A DNA stretch of 64,000 nucleotides from Bordetella parapertussis (GTDB lineage Bacteria > Pseudomonadota > Gammaproteobacteria > Burkholderiales > Burkholderiaceae_B), in NCBI GenBank assembly GCA_945872285.1, contig CAMBZR010000006.1, positions 1 to 64,000 on the forward strand, written 5' to 3'. Position 1 is the stretch's first letter. Each line of letters starts with the position of its first letter. Made by a program: the position numbers and the translations under genes. Positions 1 to 12,054 of the stretch are shown piece after piece. The notes below the pieces were generated by a model, which had not been told where the DNA came from, made no database searches, and worked only from the letters and a program-made list of their open reading frames with translations.

Positions 1-749
1 AGAAAAACGCCCATCGTTTTGATAACTTAATGCTAAACACAAAAACGGTCGGCGCCGTCGCTAAAAAAGACGGTATTTATGTCAGCTTTGAAGGTGTAAG
101 CGCACCAAAAGAACCACAACTCTATGATTTGGTGCTGCAAGCGGTGGGCCGCACACCAAATGGTAAAAAAATCGGGGCTGATAAAGCGGGTGTGTTGGTG
201 AGCGACCGTGGCTTTATCGAGGTCGACCGGCAAATGCGTACCAACGTACCCAATATCTTTGCGATTGGCGATTTGATCGGTCAGCCCATGTTGGCACATA
301 AAGCCGTTCACGAAGGTCATGTTGCAGCTGAAGTGGCCGCTGGGCAAAAAAGTTATTTTGATGCGCGTGTGATTCCCTCTGTGGCGTACACCGATCCTGA
401 AGTGGCGTGGGTAGGGCTCACAGAAATCGAGGCTAAGCAGCAGGGCGTTGCGATCACCAAAGGGATGTTTCCGTGGGCGGCATCGGGTCGTGCGATTGCC
501 AACGGTCGGGATGAGGGTTTTACAAAACTACTGTTTGATGCTGCAACCCATAAGATCCTGGGCGGCGGCATCGTGGGCACCAACGCTGGCGATTTAATTA
601 GTGAAGTTGCGCTCGCAATCGAGATGGGTGCAGATATGGTTGATATTGGTAAAACCATTCACCCACATCCAACCCTTGGTGAGTCAGTTGGGTTAGCTGC
701 CGAAGCCGCCGAGGGTCACTGCACAGACTTGCCGCCCGTTAAAAAATAA
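1..749 (+). CDS. lpdA: dihydrolipoamide dehydrogenase, C-terminal part (cut by window start)
   Basis: E3 flavoenzyme that reoxidises the lipoyl groups of 2-oxoacid dehydrogenase complexes with NAD+. The reading frame is open to the first base of the window (codons start at base 3), so the ATG at 30 is internal and the FAD and disulfide-centre half lies outside. Seen here are the second dinucleotide region ending in the FAD-contacting IFAIGDLIGQPMLAHKA, the PSVAYTDPEVAWVGLTE segment that opens the dimerisation domain, and the terminal HPHPTLGE motif with the His-Glu catalytic pair. The closest match I recall is E. coli Lpd, which would place the gene behind the pyruvate dehydrogenase genes; that placement is inferred. 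It converges on the TRAP genes with only 7 bp between stops. Confidence 0.95.
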   Translation, partial: KNAHRFDNLMLNTKTVGAVAKKDGIYVSFEGVSAPKEPQLYDLVLQAVGRTPNGKKIGADKAGVLVSDRGFIEVDRQMRTNVPNIFAIGDLIGQPMLAHKAVHEGHVAAEVAAGQKSYFDARVIPSVAYTDPEVAWVGLTEIEAKQQGVAITKGMFPWAASGRAIANGRDEGFTKLLFDAATHKILGGGIVGTNAGDLISEVALAIEMGADMVDIGKTIHPHPTLGESVGLAAEAAEGHCTDLPPVKK

Positions 750-756
750 AGCAACG

Positions 757-2595
757 CTAGAGTGCCACGGTCGAAAACCATGGCACGGCCGCAATCGCAA
801 TCAAACCTATCAACAAAGCAAAGATGTAAGGCCAGATCGCACCCATGACCTCATCTGGCGAGGCGTCGCCGATGCGGCAGGCCACATAAAAGCCCACACC
901 GATCGGGGGCATCATTAAGCCAATGTTCATGGCCGTGACCACTACCATTGAATAATGAATGTCGTGAATTTCTAGTTTTTTGGCAATCGGAAACATAATC
1001 GGCGCCAGAATCAAAATCGCCGGTAAGCCTTCAAGCAAACACCCAAGAATCAAGAATACTAAAATCGTGACCACCATAAAAGCGGCAACACCGCCGGGCA
1101 AAGTTGTCAAAAAAGTCGACAGGCTTTGCACCACGCCGCTTTGTGTGATGGCCCAGGCCATTGCCGAGGCAGTGCCTAAAATCAGCAAGATCGCACCGCT
1201 TAACGCTGCGGTCTCGACTAGCATGCTGTAGACCTTGCGCCAGCCAATGCCACCGTACAGAACCTGACCAATCACCATCGCGTAGAGCACGGCAATCGTT
1301 GAAACCTCGGTAGCTGTGGCTACACCGCCACCCACTGCGCTACGAATTACGAAGGGAAGAACAAGCGCTGGGCCTGCGATGAGCAGGGCTTTCCAGATCA
1401 TGTTCAGTGTCGAACGCTTGACGTTATCGAGTTGCTCGTGTCGGGCTTTCCAGCGCGCGAGTGCAACCAAGGACAGTAAAAGCACACCAGCAATCACCAC
1501 GCCGCTTTGAAATAAACCAGCGATCGATACGCCAGCAACTGAGCCTAAAACAATCAGCACGATGCTCGGCGGAACCGTGTCTGCCATTGCAGCACCGGTC
1601 GCAAGTAACGCAATCATTTCGCGTGGCTTGTGTCCACGGCGTTTCATTTCAGGAAACAACGCAGGGGCAATGGTTGCCATATCCGACACTTTAGAGCCCG
1701 AGATCCCCGATACAATAAATAACGAGCCAAGCAAGACGTAAGACATGCCGGCTTTAATGTGTCCTAAAAGTGAGGCCAAAAAGTCGACAATGGCTTTGCC
1801 CATGCCCGTGGCATCTAGCACGCAGCCCAGCAGTACAAAGATCGGGACCGAAACAAGAATCAGGCTGGACATGCCTTCATCCATCCGCCCGATCACAACC
1901 ATCAACGGCACAGTCGTTGAAAAAGCCAAGTAGCACAGGGCGCCGGCACCAAAACAAAACGCGATCGGCACGCCCGCAATCAGGCATAGTGCAACTAAGA
2001 TCACTAAGAAAAATAAAATATTGTAGAGACCCACTGAGGTCAGCCAAGCTGAACCTAGCCAACAAATCGCGGCAAAGGCGCTCACCAACAGTACTGCGCC
2101 CAATAAATTGATTTTTGTGACGGTTTGAGCGGCGTAGGTCAAGAGCACACCCAGCATCGCCAAGAGACCAAAGGCCAGTGCAGAGACACGAAAACTATTC
2201 GGAATGCCCAAGGCGGGTGAGGTAACAAACCACTCGTCTTGCATGTATTCAATCGCGGGCGTGATCAAGGCCAGTAAAAAAGCAACGATGGTCACGAGCG
2301 CCACGGCATGCACGAAGCCTCGCAGACGTTCTGGCATCATTTGTAAAAACAGCGTCAGCCGTAAATGTTCGTTACGATGCATCGCAATGGCAGAGCCCAG
2401 CATCGCAAGCCACAAAAAAGAAATCGAGACCACTTCGTCGATCCAGATAATCGGAAACGAAAACACATAACGAGACACAACGCCCACCAAAAGCATGACC
2501 ACGATGACCGTCATTAAGGCTGCACTCAAAAACTCAAGCGGTTTGAGTAGTCGTGAGACTAATGGGCTAGGTGAGGGCGTAATGTCGGTGGTCAT
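757..2595 (-). CDS. TRAP transporter fused permease (DctQM), 612 aa
   Basis: Membrane part of a tripartite ATP-independent periplasmic transporter for an organic acid or similar solute. The first ~175 residues form the small DctQ-like unit (four hydrophobic spans, with WIDEVVSISFLWLAMLGSA in the first half). From about residue 185 to the end lies the large DctM unit with glycine-rich spans such as GSLFIVSGISGSKVSDMA and MNIGLMMPPIGVGFYVAC. Both units are fused in one chain, a known variant. The gene follows its receptor gene on the same strand with 108 bp between, and that gap contains an intrinsic-terminator-like hairpin. The start ATG at 2595 has GAAGAG about 7 bases upstream. The substrate cannot be read from sequence. 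Confidence 0.93.
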   Translation of the reverse strand: MTTDITPSPSPLVSRLLKPLEFLSAALMTVIVVMLLVGVVSRYVFSFPIIWIDEVVSISFLWLAMLGSAIAMHRNEHLRLTLFLQMMPERLRGFVHAVALVTIVAFLLALITPAIEYMQDEWFVTSPALGIPNSFRVSALAFGLLAMLGVLLTYAAQTVTKINLLGAVLLVSAFAAICWLGSAWLTSVGLYNILFFLVILVALCLIAGVPIAFCFGAGALCYLAFSTTVPLMVVIGRMDEGMSSLILVSVPIFVLLGCVLDATGMGKAIVDFLASLLGHIKAGMSYVLLGSLFIVSGISGSKVSDMATIAPALFPEMKRRGHKPREMIALLATGAAMADTVPPSIVLIVLGSVAGVSIAGLFQSGVVIAGVLLLSLVALARWKARHEQLDNVKRSTLNMIWKALLIAGPALVLPFVIRSAVGGGVATATEVSTIAVLYAMVIGQVLYGGIGWRKVYSMLVETAALSGAILLILGTASAMAWAITQSGVVQSLSTFLTTLPGGVAAFMVVTILVFLILGCLLEGLPAILILAPIMFPIAKKLEIHDIHYSMVVVTAMNIGLMMPPIGVGFYVACRIGDASPDEVMGAIWPYIFALLIGLIAIAAVPWFSTVAL

Positions 2596-2621
2596 AGCGT
2601 GCTCTTCAATACGTCAATAAT

Positions 2622-2662
2622 AAAAAAAACCGGATGCCGCTTGTCACAAGCTCGACATCCGG
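2622..2662 (-). terminator. intrinsic terminator between TRAP receptor and permease genes
   Basis: On the minus strand the arms CCGGATG (2662-2656) and CATCCGG (2636-2630) enclose a nested CTTG/CAAG stem, and a run of eight T follows at 2629-2622. It sits between dctP and dctQM of the same operon, so it probably lets part of the transcripts stop after the receptor gene. That role is inferred. Confidence 0.75.
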
Positions 2663-2703
2663 GTTTCGCGCGCAAGCCGCGCGTTTAAGCAAACTTGTTG
2701 CGT

Positions 2704-3723
2704 TTAAGCGAGTTTGCCACTGTAGTTCTCAAGCATTGACCAGGCTTCGTCGCCTAGCTTGGCTTTCCATTCTGTGTAGAAACCACCTTGACGCAGACGA
2801 TCGCGGAAGGAGTCTGGCTTAGTCTGATTAAAGACCATTCCTTTTTCGGTTAAGCCCTTTTGCAGACCTGCATTCATCGTAGCGACATCGGCGCGTTCTT
2901 TCATGCCGGCAGCGTTGATGTTTTTTGCCACGATTGTGCGCATGTTCTCTGGCAGTCTCTCCCAAGCGCGCTTGTTCGCCAAGAACCAAAAGCCATCCCA
3001 CATATGGTTGGTGATCGAGCAAAACTTTTGCACTTCGTTCAGTTTTGCAGTGTCGATAATCGCCAAGGGGTTTTCTTGACCGTCAACCACTTTCGTTTGC
3101 AAGGCGCTGTACACCTCGTTGAAGTTGATCGAAGCAGGCGCTGAGTCAAAGGCTTTGAACATAGAGGTCCAAAGGGGTGACACTGGCACGCGAATCTTAA
3201 AGCCCTTTAAGTCATCGGCGCTTTGGATGGGCTTTGTCGACGAGGTAATTTGCCGAAAGCCGTTATCCCAAATTTTGTCCATCGCTATTAAATTCGACTT
3301 TCCAATTTCTTTGCGAACGTGTGCACCGAGGTCGCCATCAAGCGCTTTCCAGACCGCGTTGTAGTCGCTGAACGCGAAGCCGATGCCGGTAATCGACGAT
3401 GCTGGCACCAAGGTGGCCAAAATCAAACCCGATAAGGTAAAGAACTCGACGCCACCGTTACGCACTTGACTCAACATATCGGTGTCTGAACCCAGCTGGC
3501 TGCTTGGAAAAATACGAATTTCAACGCGCCCGGCGGTCTCGGCTTGAATGGCATCGACCATTTCTTTGGCGCGGATATTCATCGGGTGCGTTAAAGGCAG
3601 ATTGTTGGCGTATTTGTATGAAAACTCTGCTTTGGATTGGGCCCAGGCGCTGCGCAAAGGGGCCGCCATGACAATGGCACCGGCGCCAACGCCAGCGAGT
3701 AGGTTACGTCGAGTGATTGACAT
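2704..3723 (-). CDS. TRAP transporter substrate-binding protein (DctP family), 339 aa
   Basis: Periplasmic receptor that captures the solute for the DctQM permease. The N-terminus has a twin-arginine type signal (SITRRNLLAG, then a hydrophobic stretch ending AWAQ near residue 29), so export by Tat in a folded state is likely. The mature part has the DctP features: HPMN near the N-terminus, LKGFKIRVPVSPLW with the carboxylate-binding arginine, and ALQTKVVDGQENPLA. Length is normal for the family. The ATG at 3723 is preceded by AGGA at a good distance. It is first in the operon and divergent from purL. Confidence 0.94.
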   Translation of the reverse strand: MSITRRNLLAGVGAGAIVMAAPLRSAWAQSKAEFSYKYANNLPLTHPMNIRAKEMVDAIQAETAGRVEIRIFPSSQLGSDTDMLSQVRNGGVEFFTLSGLILATLVPASSITGIGFAFSDYNAVWKALDGDLGAHVRKEIGKSNLIAMDKIWDNGFRQITSSTKPIQSADDLKGFKIRVPVSPLWTSMFKAFDSAPASINFNEVYSALQTKVVDGQENPLAIIDTAKLNEVQKFCSITNHMWDGFWFLANKRAWERLPENMRTIVAKNINAAGMKERADVATMNAGLQKGLTEKGMVFNQTKPDSFRDRLRQGGFYTEWKAKLGDEAWSMLENYSGKLA

Positions 3724-3809
3724 TTTGCTGTCCTGTTTTGTGAGTTGTACCGTCGCGCATCATAGCAACGAACCCAAAGGTCTCGGCTGTTTTATGTATC
3801 GATGAGCGC

Positions 3810-3815
3810 TAAAAT
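3810..3815 (+). promoter_or_regulatory. possible -10 box upstream of purL
   Basis: TAAAAT followed by AGGCG, a form seen before several housekeeping genes in this window. No good -35 lies at the right distance, so this is a weak call. Confidence 0.3.
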
Positions 3816-3878
3816 AGGCGTTTTCCCCTAGCCTTATCCAATTTTTTGTTCAAAACTAACCGCTAATTGGTCCTGACT

Positions 3879-6800
3879 GTGTCTCATATTCTGCTTGTGC
3901 TCGGCTCTTCTGCATTGTCCCAGTTTCGTCAAGAACGTTTGCTGGCTAAGTTCAAGACCCAGGGCTTGCCCATCGCTGGCGTTGAGGCGCGGTACGAGCA
4001 TTTTGTTTGGTGTAAACAAGCGCCTGATGCAGCCACCACGCAACGGCTGACGCAGTTGCTTGATTACGGGCCACAGGCAGCCGCAGTAGAGGCCCACGCC
4101 GCTGCCTTGATTTTGCGCGTGATTCCGCGCTTAGGCACGATGTCTGCCTGGGCCAGCAAGGCCACTGATATTGCCCACAACTGTGGTTTTGCAAGCGTGC
4201 TTCGCATCGAGCGCGGACTCCACTATGTTTTGACCCCTGAGCGCAGTTGGTTAAAAACACAAAAACTTGACGCGGCAATGCTGGCGCAGGCGGCTGACTG
4301 TTTGCACGATCGCATGACCGAGACGGTCGTCGACGCAAGCTTTAATCCCCAAGCACTGTTTGCCTCGCTGCCGGGCAAGCCCATGCGTACCGTTGACGTC
4401 ATGGCGCAAGGCAAGCAGGCTCTACTCGAGGCCAATACCGCGTTGGGCTTGGCTTTATCTGAGGACGAGATCGATTACCTGGCGCAAGCGTTTACCGAGC
4501 TTGGTCGCGATCCCACCGATGTCGAACTGATGATGTTTGCCCAAGCGAACAGCGAGCATTGTCGCCACAAGATTTTTAATGCGCAGTGGGTCATTGATGG
4601 CAAGCCTACTGACAAAACTTTGTTTGGCATGATTCGAGAAACCCACGCGGCGCAGCCTTTAGGCACCGTGGTGGCTTATTCAGACAACTCAGCCATCATG
4701 CAGGGTGGTGAGGCGCTGCGTTTTCAGGCGGCGTTGCCAGGTAGGCCAAAAGGTGGCGTTTATGCCGCCAAGCCTGAGCTTGTTCACACTGTCATGAAAG
4801 TTGAAACCCATAACCATCCAACCGCCATTGCGCCGTTTGAAGGTGCGGCAACCGGCGCAGGCGGTGAGATTCGCGACGAGGGTTCCACCGGTCGGGGCTC
4901 TAAGCCCAAGGCGGGGTTGGCTGGGTTCACTGTTTCACATCTGCGCTTTGATGATGCGCCACGTGTCTACGAAGCCGACCATCATGGCAGCCCCGATCGT
5001 ATCGCAAGCGCGCTATCGATCATGATCGAGGCCCCCTTGGGTGCGGCTGCGTTTAATAATGAGTTTGGTCGCCCGAATTTGCTTGGCTATTTCAGATCGT
5101 TTGAACAATCTACCGCTGATACTCGCTGGGGTTATCACAAGCCGATCATGATTGCGGGCGGCTTAGGCAGTATTGATGCGGGCTTAGCCAAAAAAGATGT
5201 GATCCAGCCCGGTGCCTTATTGATTCAATTGGGTGGGCCCGGCTTGCGCATCGGCATGGGTGGTAGTGCGGCTTCAAGTATGTCAGTGGGTTCCAACACA
5301 GCCGCACTTGATTTTGATTCGGTGCAGCGTGGCAACCCCGAGCTCGAGCGCCGTTGCCAAGAGGTGATAGATCGCTGCTGGCAACAAGGTGCGAATAATC
5401 CAATTGTGGCGATTCACGATGTGGGCGCCGGTGGTTTATCGAATGCGTTTCCAGAGTTGGTGAACGACGCGGGTCGTGGAGCCACGTTTGAACTCAAACG
5501 CGTGCATCTCGAAGAATCGGGTATGTCGCCCGCCGAGATCTGGAGTAACGAGTCGCAAGAACGTTATGTGTTGGCAGTGATGCCACAAGATCTCGAGCGC
5601 TTCAAAGCGCTCGCCGAACGTGAGCGTTGTCCGTTTGCAGTGATTGGTGTCGCAACTGAGGCGCGCCAGTTAAGGGTGTTGAATGGCGAGGGTTTGCCCG
5701 GTTTAGATCAACCCGTAGCCGCACAAGGCTTGCGTCCCGTTGACGTGCCGATCGATGTGATTTTAGGCAAGCCGCCACGCATGACACGCGATGTCAAGCG
5801 CTTGCCTGGCCAAAGCGCGCCCTTAGATTTGACATTAATTACGCTTGATGACGCCATCACGCGTGTCTTGCAACATCCAACTGTTGCAAATAAAACCTTT
5901 TTAATTACGATTGGCGATCGCACCGTAGGCGGCTTATCGAGCCGTGATCAGATGGTGGGCCCTTGGCAAGTGCCGGTTGCCGATTGTGCCGTGACCCTAG
6001 CGGATCACGACGGCACACGCGGCGAAGCAATGGCGATGGGCGAGCGCACACCGCTTGCCGTGATTGATGCGCCTGCCTCAGGCCGCATGGCCGTGGCTGA
6101 AGCCTTGACAAACTTGGCTGCAGCAGATGTGGCTTGTCTGGAAGACATCAAGCTGTCTGCCAACTGGATGGCGGCGTGTGGGGCTCCCGGGCAAGATGCC
6201 GCGCTGTACGACACGGTCGCCGCAGTGAGCAAACTCTGTCAAGACGTTGGGCTATCGATTCCGGTCGGCAAAGATTCGTTATCGATGCAAACGGGTTGGT
6301 CGCAAGACGGCGAAGCTCGTAAGGTGATTGCACCCGTTTCGTTAATCGTGACAGCCTTTTCTCCTGTGCAAGATGTTCGCACGACCTTAACGCCGCAACT
6401 GCGCACCGATGTGGGTCCGACTAGCCTGATCTTGATCGATCTAGGCGGTGGTAAACAGCGCATGGGTGGCTCGATCCTCACGCAAGTCTGCAATCAACTC
6501 GGTGAACAAACGCCTGACATCGATGATGCGCAAGCCCTACGCACATTCTTCGTGACCATTCGTGCGCTCGCACAGTCGGGTATCTTGTTGGCGTATCACG
6601 ATCGCTCTGACGGTGGTCTGTTGGCAACGGTCGCTGAGATGGCCTTTGCGGGTCACACAGGCGTGTCGCTCAACATCGACATGTTGTGCTTTGATCACAA
6701 TGCGCAAGACTGGGATGCCTACAATATTCGCGCCGCGCAAGTTGCGGTACAGCGCAATGAACTGACCCTCAAAGCCTTGTTCTCAGAAGAGGCAGGTGCG

Positions 6801-7913
6801 GTGATTCAAGTCCCCACAGCCGAGCGCGATGCGGTGATGCAAGTGCTGCGTGCCGCTGGCTTGTCTACGCATTCGCATGTGATTGGTTCGCCTAACACCA
6901 CCGACACACTCGAAGTGTTTCGCGACGGCAACCGCATCTGGTCGCGCCCGCGTGCCGACCTTGGCACGCTCTGGAGCGACGTCAGTTATCGCATCGCTAT
7001 GCGGCGTGATAATCCAGCCTGCGCCAAAGCGGAACTTGAGCTTTGGGCAGACGCGACAGACCCTGGTTTGTCGCCGCAAGTTCAGTTTGATCCTCAACAA
7101 GATGTTGCGGCGCCTTATATTGGCATGGGTGCACGCCCACGCGTTGCCATCCTACGTGAGCAGGGATGCAACAGCCAAGTTGAAATGGCCTGGGCCTTTG
7201 ATAAAGCTGGCTTCGAAGCGGTTGACGTACACATGACTGATCTTCAGTCGGGCGCGGCAGACTTATCTAGTTTTAAAGGCCTGGTGGCTGTGGGCGGTTT
7301 TAGTTATGGCGACACGCTTGGTGCGGGCGAGGGCTGGGCGCGCAGCATTTTGTTCAACACGCAATTGTCTGATCAGTTTGCACAATACTTTGCGCGTACA
7401 GATACCTTTGGTTTGGGTGTGTGCAATGGTTGCCAGATGATGGCGGCCTTAGCAACGATGATCCCAGGTGCTGAACACTGGCCGCGCTTTACCCGCAACC
7501 AGTCTGAAAAATACGAAGCACGCTTTTCGTTGGTCGAAGTGCTTAAATCACCCTCGTTGTTCTTTAAAGGGATGGCTGGCGCAACCATTCCCGTGGCCGT
7601 GGCCCATGGTGAGGGCTTTGCAAACTTTAGTCGTCAAGGTAATCCACAAGCCGCACTTGCTGCACTACGCTTCGTCGATCACAAAGGTCAGGCCACCGAA
7701 GCGTACCCCTTTAATCCAAACGGCAGCCCAGCGGGCCTCACGTCCGTCACGACAGCCGATGGGCGCTTTACGGTGTTGATGCCGCATCCCGAGCGCGTCA
7801 CCCGCAATGTGATGATGTCGTGGGCGCCGCCTAGCTGGGGGCCAAACGACACAAAAGGTGCCTACACCCCGTGGATGCGGTTCTTCCAAAACGCACGAGT
7901 AGCAATCGCTTAG
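3879..7913 (+). CDS. purL: phosphoribosylformylglycinamidine synthase, large single-chain type
   Basis: Fourth step of purine synthesis: FGAR + ATP + glutamine gives FGAM, in the cytoplasm. Order of parts: N-terminal PurS-like region, two PurM-type ATP-binding halves ([19 protein letters not shown] and GRGSKP in the first; VGKDSLSM in the second), and a C-terminal class I glutaminase with GVCNGCQMM (nucleophile Cys near residue 1182) and PHPERV (His/Glu). About 1344 aa, normal for the proteobacterial single-chain enzyme. I chose the GTG at 3879, giving [17 protein letters not shown], over the TTG 12 bases upstream, because related proteins begin just before the G-x-SALS-x-FR motif. Monocistronic; it ends against a convergent thioesterase gene with a shared hairpin between. 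Confidence 0.97.
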   Translation: MSHILLVLGSSALSQFRQERLLAKFKTQGLPIAGVEARYEHFVWCKQAPDAATTQRLTQLLDYGPQAAAVEAHAAALILRVIPRLGTMSAWASKATDIAHNCGFASVLRIERGLHYVLTPERSWLKTQKLDAAMLAQAADCLHDRMTETVVDASFNPQALFASLPGKPMRTVDVMAQGKQALLEANTALGLALSEDEIDYLAQAFTELGRDPTDVELMMFAQANSEHCRHKIFNAQWVIDGKPTDKTLFGMIRETHAAQPLGTVVAYSDNSAIMQGGEALRFQAALPGRPKGGVYAAKPELVHTVMKVETHNHPTAIAPFEGAATGAGGEIRDEGSTGRGSKPKAGLAGFTVSHLRFDDAPRVYEADHHGSPDRIASALSIMIEAPLGAAAFNNEFGRPNLLGYFRSFEQSTADTRWGYHKPIMIAGGLGSIDAGLAKKDVIQPGALLIQLGGPGLRIGMGGSAASSMSVGSNTAALDFDSVQRGNPELERRCQEVIDRCWQQGANNPIVAIHDVGAGGLSNAFPELVNDAGRGATFELKRVHLEESGMSPAEIWSNESQERYVLAVMPQDLERFKALAERERCPFAVIGVATEARQLRVLNGEGLPGLDQPVAAQGLRPVDVPIDVILGKPPRMTRDVKRLPGQSAPLDLTLITLDDAITRVLQHPTVANKTFLITIGDRTVGGLSSRDQMVGPWQVPVADCAVTLADHDGTRGEAMAMGERTPLAVIDAPASGRMAVAEALTNLAAADVACLEDIKLSANWMAACGAPGQDAALYDTVAAVSKLCQDVGLSIPVGKDSLSMQTGWSQDGEARKVIAPVSLIVTAFSPVQDVRTTLTPQLRTDVGPTSLILIDLGGGKQRMGGSILTQVCNQLGEQTPDIDDAQALRTFFVTIRALAQSGILLAYHDRSDGGLLATVAEMAFAGHTGVSLNIDMLCFDHNAQDWDAYNIRAAQVAVQRNELTLKALFSEEAGAVIQVPTAERDAVMQVLRAAGLSTHSHVIGSPNTTDTLEVFRDGNRIWSRPRADLGTLWSDVSYRIAMRRDNPACAKAELELWADATDPGLSPQVQFDPQQDVAAPYIGMGARPRVAILREQGCNSQVEMAWAFDKAGFEAVDVHMTDLQSGAADLSSFKGLVAVGGFSYGDTLGAGEGWARSILFNTQLSDQFAQYFARTDTFGLGVCNGCQMMAALATMIPGAEHWPRFTRNQSEKYEARFSLVEVLKSPSLFFKGMAGATIPVAVAHGEGFANFSRQGNPQAALAALRFVDHKGQATEAYPFNPNGSPAGLTSVTTADGRFTVLMPHPERVTRNVMMSWAPPSWGPNDTKGAYTPWMRFFQNARVAIA

Positions 7914-7927
7914 GGGCAGCGTGTCAG

Positions 7928-7958
7928 GCGATCCGACCCTAAAAGGGTCGCGGATCGC
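7928..7958. terminator. bidirectional hairpin between purL and the thioesterase gene
   Basis: Arms GCGATCCG-ACCCT and AGGGT-CG-CGGATCGC pair over 13 bp with a two-base bulge and a three-base loop. There is no T run, but the position between two converging genes fits a shared transcript end. Confidence 0.5.
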
Positions 7959-7967
7959 GCGAATGGC

Positions 7968-8513
7968 TTACTTTTCAGCGTGAGTCACGATCAGGCAGGT
8001 TGTTGTGGCGTGGGCATAAAGTTTGCCATCTGGGCCCACAATGCGCCCCTCTGCCGTGGCGATTTGGCGGCCCACCTGGATGATCTTGCCAATCGCTCGC
8101 ACCCGGGCGCCAGCCGTAGGCACAATGGCGCGCGTCATTTTTACGCTTAGATCCAACGTTGTATAGCCCGTGCCAACGGGCAACATGGTGTGGATGGCGT
8201 TGCCGACTGCGCCGTCCAAAATACTGGCAAACCAACCCCCGTGTACCGACCCCTGAACGTTCATGACACTTTCAGTGGGGTTTCCTTGCAGCGTGGCTTG
8301 CCCTGGTTCGAGCGCAACAAGCATGTAGCCGCAGGTGGCAGCCATCGGGCCATTGGGCAGTTCACCATGCATCACCGCTTGCATCAGTTCCATGCCCGTC
8401 ATGCTTGCGGTTTTTGACTTGTCTAGCAGCCCAACCAGGCGCCCGTTTGGCATACTGGCCAGTAGTTTTTGTTCGTCTTCTAGCCATTGAGCAAGAGTAT
8501 TTTCAGGGGTCAT
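7968..8513 (-). CDS. PaaI-type hotdog thioesterase, 181 aa
   Basis: Single hotdog-fold acyl-CoA thioesterase of the PaaI/YigI type. Visible features are the HGGWFASILDGAVGNAI helix segment (residues ~93-110) that carries the catalytic acidic residue, followed by the strand pattern TLDLSVKMTRAI and TAEGRIVGPDGKLYAHATT. The N-terminal 50 residues are an extension with no motif I know. Likely a small cytoplasmic enzyme that hydrolyses an aromatic or medium-chain acyl-CoA; the substrate is not readable. Divergent from guaB, convergent with purL. Confidence 0.88.
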   Translation of the reverse strand: MTPENTLAQWLEDEQKLLASMPNGRLVGLLDKSKTASMTGMELMQAVMHGELPNGPMAATCGYMLVALEPGQATLQGNPTESVMNVQGSVHGGWFASILDGAVGNAIHTMLPVGTGYTTLDLSVKMTRAIVPTAGARVRAIGKIIQVGRQIATAEGRIVGPDGKLYAHATTTCLIVTHAEK

Positions 8514-8567
8514 GAGTCAAAGTCTTAAGGAGTTTTGGTCGTTTTCGGTCAAAAGCTGAGCAAATGA

Positions 8568-10127
<1,560 letters not shown>

Positions 10128-10165
10128 CTTGTAACAGCTATTCAGTATCAAGCTTTGATTTTCTG

Positions 10166-10190
10166 CACCGGTCTCGTGGCCGGTGTCTTT
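10166..10190 (+). terminator. hairpin between guaB and guaA
   Basis: CACCGG (10166-10171) pairs with CCGGTG (10180-10185) around an 8-base loop, followed by TCTTT. It may weaken read-through from guaB into guaA. Weak T run. Confidence 0.35.
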
Positions 10191-10220
10191 CATTTAGATA
10201 TTTACACAGGTTAATCCTTC

Positions 10221-11813
10221 ATGCACCAGCGTATTTTGATTCTTGATTACGGCTCACAAGTGACCCAGTTGATTGCGCGTCGTGTGCGCGAGGCTGGCGT
10301 GTATTGTGAACTTCATCCAGGCGATGTCTCGGCCGAGTTTTTACAGAATCAGTTGTTGCAGGGTTTAAAAGGCATCATTTTGTCGGGCAGTCATGCCTCG
10401 GCCTATGATGAATCATCCCTTAAAGTACCTGCCGAAGTTTTTAGTGCGGGGGTGCCGGTACTAGGGATTTGTTATGGCATGCAGGCCATGGCGCAACAGC
10501 TTGGCGGCGAGGTCAGTTACGCCGACCACCGTGAATTCGGCTATGCCGAAGTGCGCGCGCGCGGCCACACACGGTTGCTGATAGATATCGACGACTTCAC
10601 CACGCCCGAAGGGCATGGGATGCTCAAAGTCTGGATGAGTCACGGTGATCAAGTGACGCGTTTGCCTGAAGGTTTCAAAGTGATGGCCTCGACCGCGTCA
10701 TGCCCGATTGCTGGCATGGCTGACGAGGCCCGCAGGTTTTATGCGGTGCAGTTTCATCCTGAAGTCACACACACAGTGAAAGGCCAAGCCTTGCTCGAGC
10801 GCTTTGTGCACGAGATCTGCGAGTGCCAGGGCGATTGGACCATGCCCAATTATGTTGACGAAGCGATTGCACGTATCCGTCAACAGGTCGGCACTGATGA
10901 GGTGATTTTGGGCTTGTCGGGTGGCGTTGATTCATCTGTCGCTGCAGCGTTAATTCACAAGGCGATTGGCGACCGCCTAACGTGCGTGTTTGTTGATCAC
11001 GGTTTGCTGCGCTTAGATGAAGGCAAGCAGGTGATGGAAACCTTTGCTCAAAACATGGGCGTGCGTATTATTCATGTTGACGCCACCGAGCAATTTATGG
11101 GCAAACTTGCAGGGGTGTCTGACCCCGAAGCCAAGCGCAAGATTATTGGTCGTGAGTTTGTTGAAGTGTTTCAGGTTGAGGCGGGCAAACTCAAACAAGC
11201 TAAGTGGCTTGCACAAGGCACGATCTATCCTGATGTGATTGAATCAGCCGGTGCAAAAACGGGCAAAGCCATGGCGATCAAGTCGCATCACAATGTGGGT
11301 GGCTTACCCGATACCTTGAATTTGAAATTACTCGAGCCCTTGCGTGAGTTGTTCAAAGACGAGGTGCGCAAACTAGGGGTAGCCTTAGGCTTGCCACACG
11401 GCATGGTGTATCGCCATCCGTTTCCGGGCCCCGGCTTAGGTGTGCGCATCTTGGGTGCCGTCACAACAGAATTTGCAGATCTGCTGCGCCGCGCCGACGC
11501 GATCTTTATCGAAGAACTTCGCAACACCATCGACCCAGAAACTAAACAAAGCTGGTACGACTTAACCTCGCAAGCGTTTGCCGTGTTCTTGCCTGTTAAG
11601 TCAGTGGGTGTGATGGGTGACGGTCGCACCTACGACTATGTGGTGGCGCTGCGCGCTGTTCAAACGTCAGATTTTATGACTGCAGATTGGGCGCCGTTAC
11701 CTTACCCCCTGTTAGGCAAAGTTTCGTCGCGCATTATCAACGAGGTACGCGGCATTAACCGCGTGGTGTACGACGTGTCTAGTAAGCCGCCCGCGACTAT
11801 TGAGTGGGAGTGA
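10221..11813 (+). CDS. guaA: GMP synthase (glutamine-hydrolysing)
   Basis: Amidates XMP to GMP. Class I glutamine amidotransferase domain at the N-terminus (nucleophile Cys84 in LGICYGM, and QFHPEV with His and Glu), then the PP-loop ATP pyrophosphatase domain (LSGGVDSS) and the C-terminal dimerisation domain ending TIEWE. 530 aa, normal. Its last 147 bp are repeated 4 kb downstream with many synonymous differences, so the gene is the integration target of a genomic island, and its present 3' end may have been supplied by that island. The reading frame is intact and looks functional. Confidence 0.98.
   Translation: MHQRILILDYGSQVTQLIARRVREAGVYCELHPGDVSAEFLQNQLLQGLKGIILSGSHASAYDESSLKVPAEVFSAGVPVLGICYGMQAMAQQLGGEVSYADHREFGYAEVRARGHTRLLIDIDDFTTPEGHGMLKVWMSHGDQVTRLPEGFKVMASTASCPIAGMADEARRFYAVQFHPEVTHTVKGQALLERFVHEICECQGDWTMPNYVDEAIARIRQQVGTDEVILGLSGGVDSSVAAALIHKAIGDRLTCVFVDHGLLRLDEGKQVMETFAQNMGVRIIHVDATEQFMGKLAGVSDPEAKRKIIGREFVEVFQVEAGKLKQAKWLAQGTIYPDVIESAGAKTGKAMAIKSHHNVGGLPDTLNLKLLEPLRELFKDEVRKLGVALGLPHGMVYRHPFPGPGLGVRILGAVTTEFADLLRRADAIFIEELRNTIDPETKQSWYDLTSQAFAVFLPVKSVGVMGDGRTYDYVVALRAVQTSDFMTADWAPLPYPLLGKVSSRIINEVRGINRVVYDVSSKPPATIEWE
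11667..11813 (+). repeat. left copy of duplicated guaA 3' end (attL-like)
   Basis: Codes for the last 48 residues of GuaA from [15 protein letters not shown] to the stop. It aligns without gaps with 15810-15956. By hand count there are about 33 differences in 147 bases, and only three change an amino acid (G to A, A to E, E to K). The final stop is TGA here and TAG in the other copy. Two diverged but protein-conserving copies bounding foreign DNA are what a gene-restoring integrating element leaves. Confidence 0.85.
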
Positions 11814-11865
11814 CTTTTGTAACGTAAGTTGTTGATTTATATAGGTTTTCAACTTACACAAAAGT
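11813..11865. repeat. large inverted repeat at the guaA stop codon
   Basis: ACTTTTGT-aac-GTAAGTTG (11813-11831) is complementary to CAACTTAC-ACAAAAGT (11850-11865): 16 bp paired with a 3-base bulge and an 18-base AT-rich loop. It begins on the last base of guaA. It could be the guaA terminator, although no T run follows, or recombinase-binding arms at the island edge. Confidence 0.6.
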
Positions 11866-11943
11866 TTCACGCAATACGCTAAGTCGTTGCTTTTAAACGC
11901 TTTTGGGTTTACAGTTACACAAAGAGTCGCACAGCGTTGCGTC

Positions 11944-12051
11944 AGCGTTAGGGTGTTGCAAAGCATTGCCCGTCACGCGAATATCTCAACTACACAGGCA
12001 TACATTGACGTAAATGACGCAATGAAACGCAAAGCGATAGAGTTGATTTAA
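11944..12051 (+). pseudogene. tyrosine recombinase 3' tail, copy 1
   Basis: 36 codons with no start, reading SVRVLQSIARH, then ANISTTQAYIDV, then NDAMKRKAIELI and stop. This is the extreme C-terminus of an XerC/D-like phage integrase: the box II histidine region, the STTQxY motif with the tyrosine nucleophile, and the usual VNDxMKRKAxEL tail. The rest of the gene is missing. A second copy at 13224-13331 has the same length and break point. Confidence 0.8.
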
Positions 12052-12054
12052 TCT

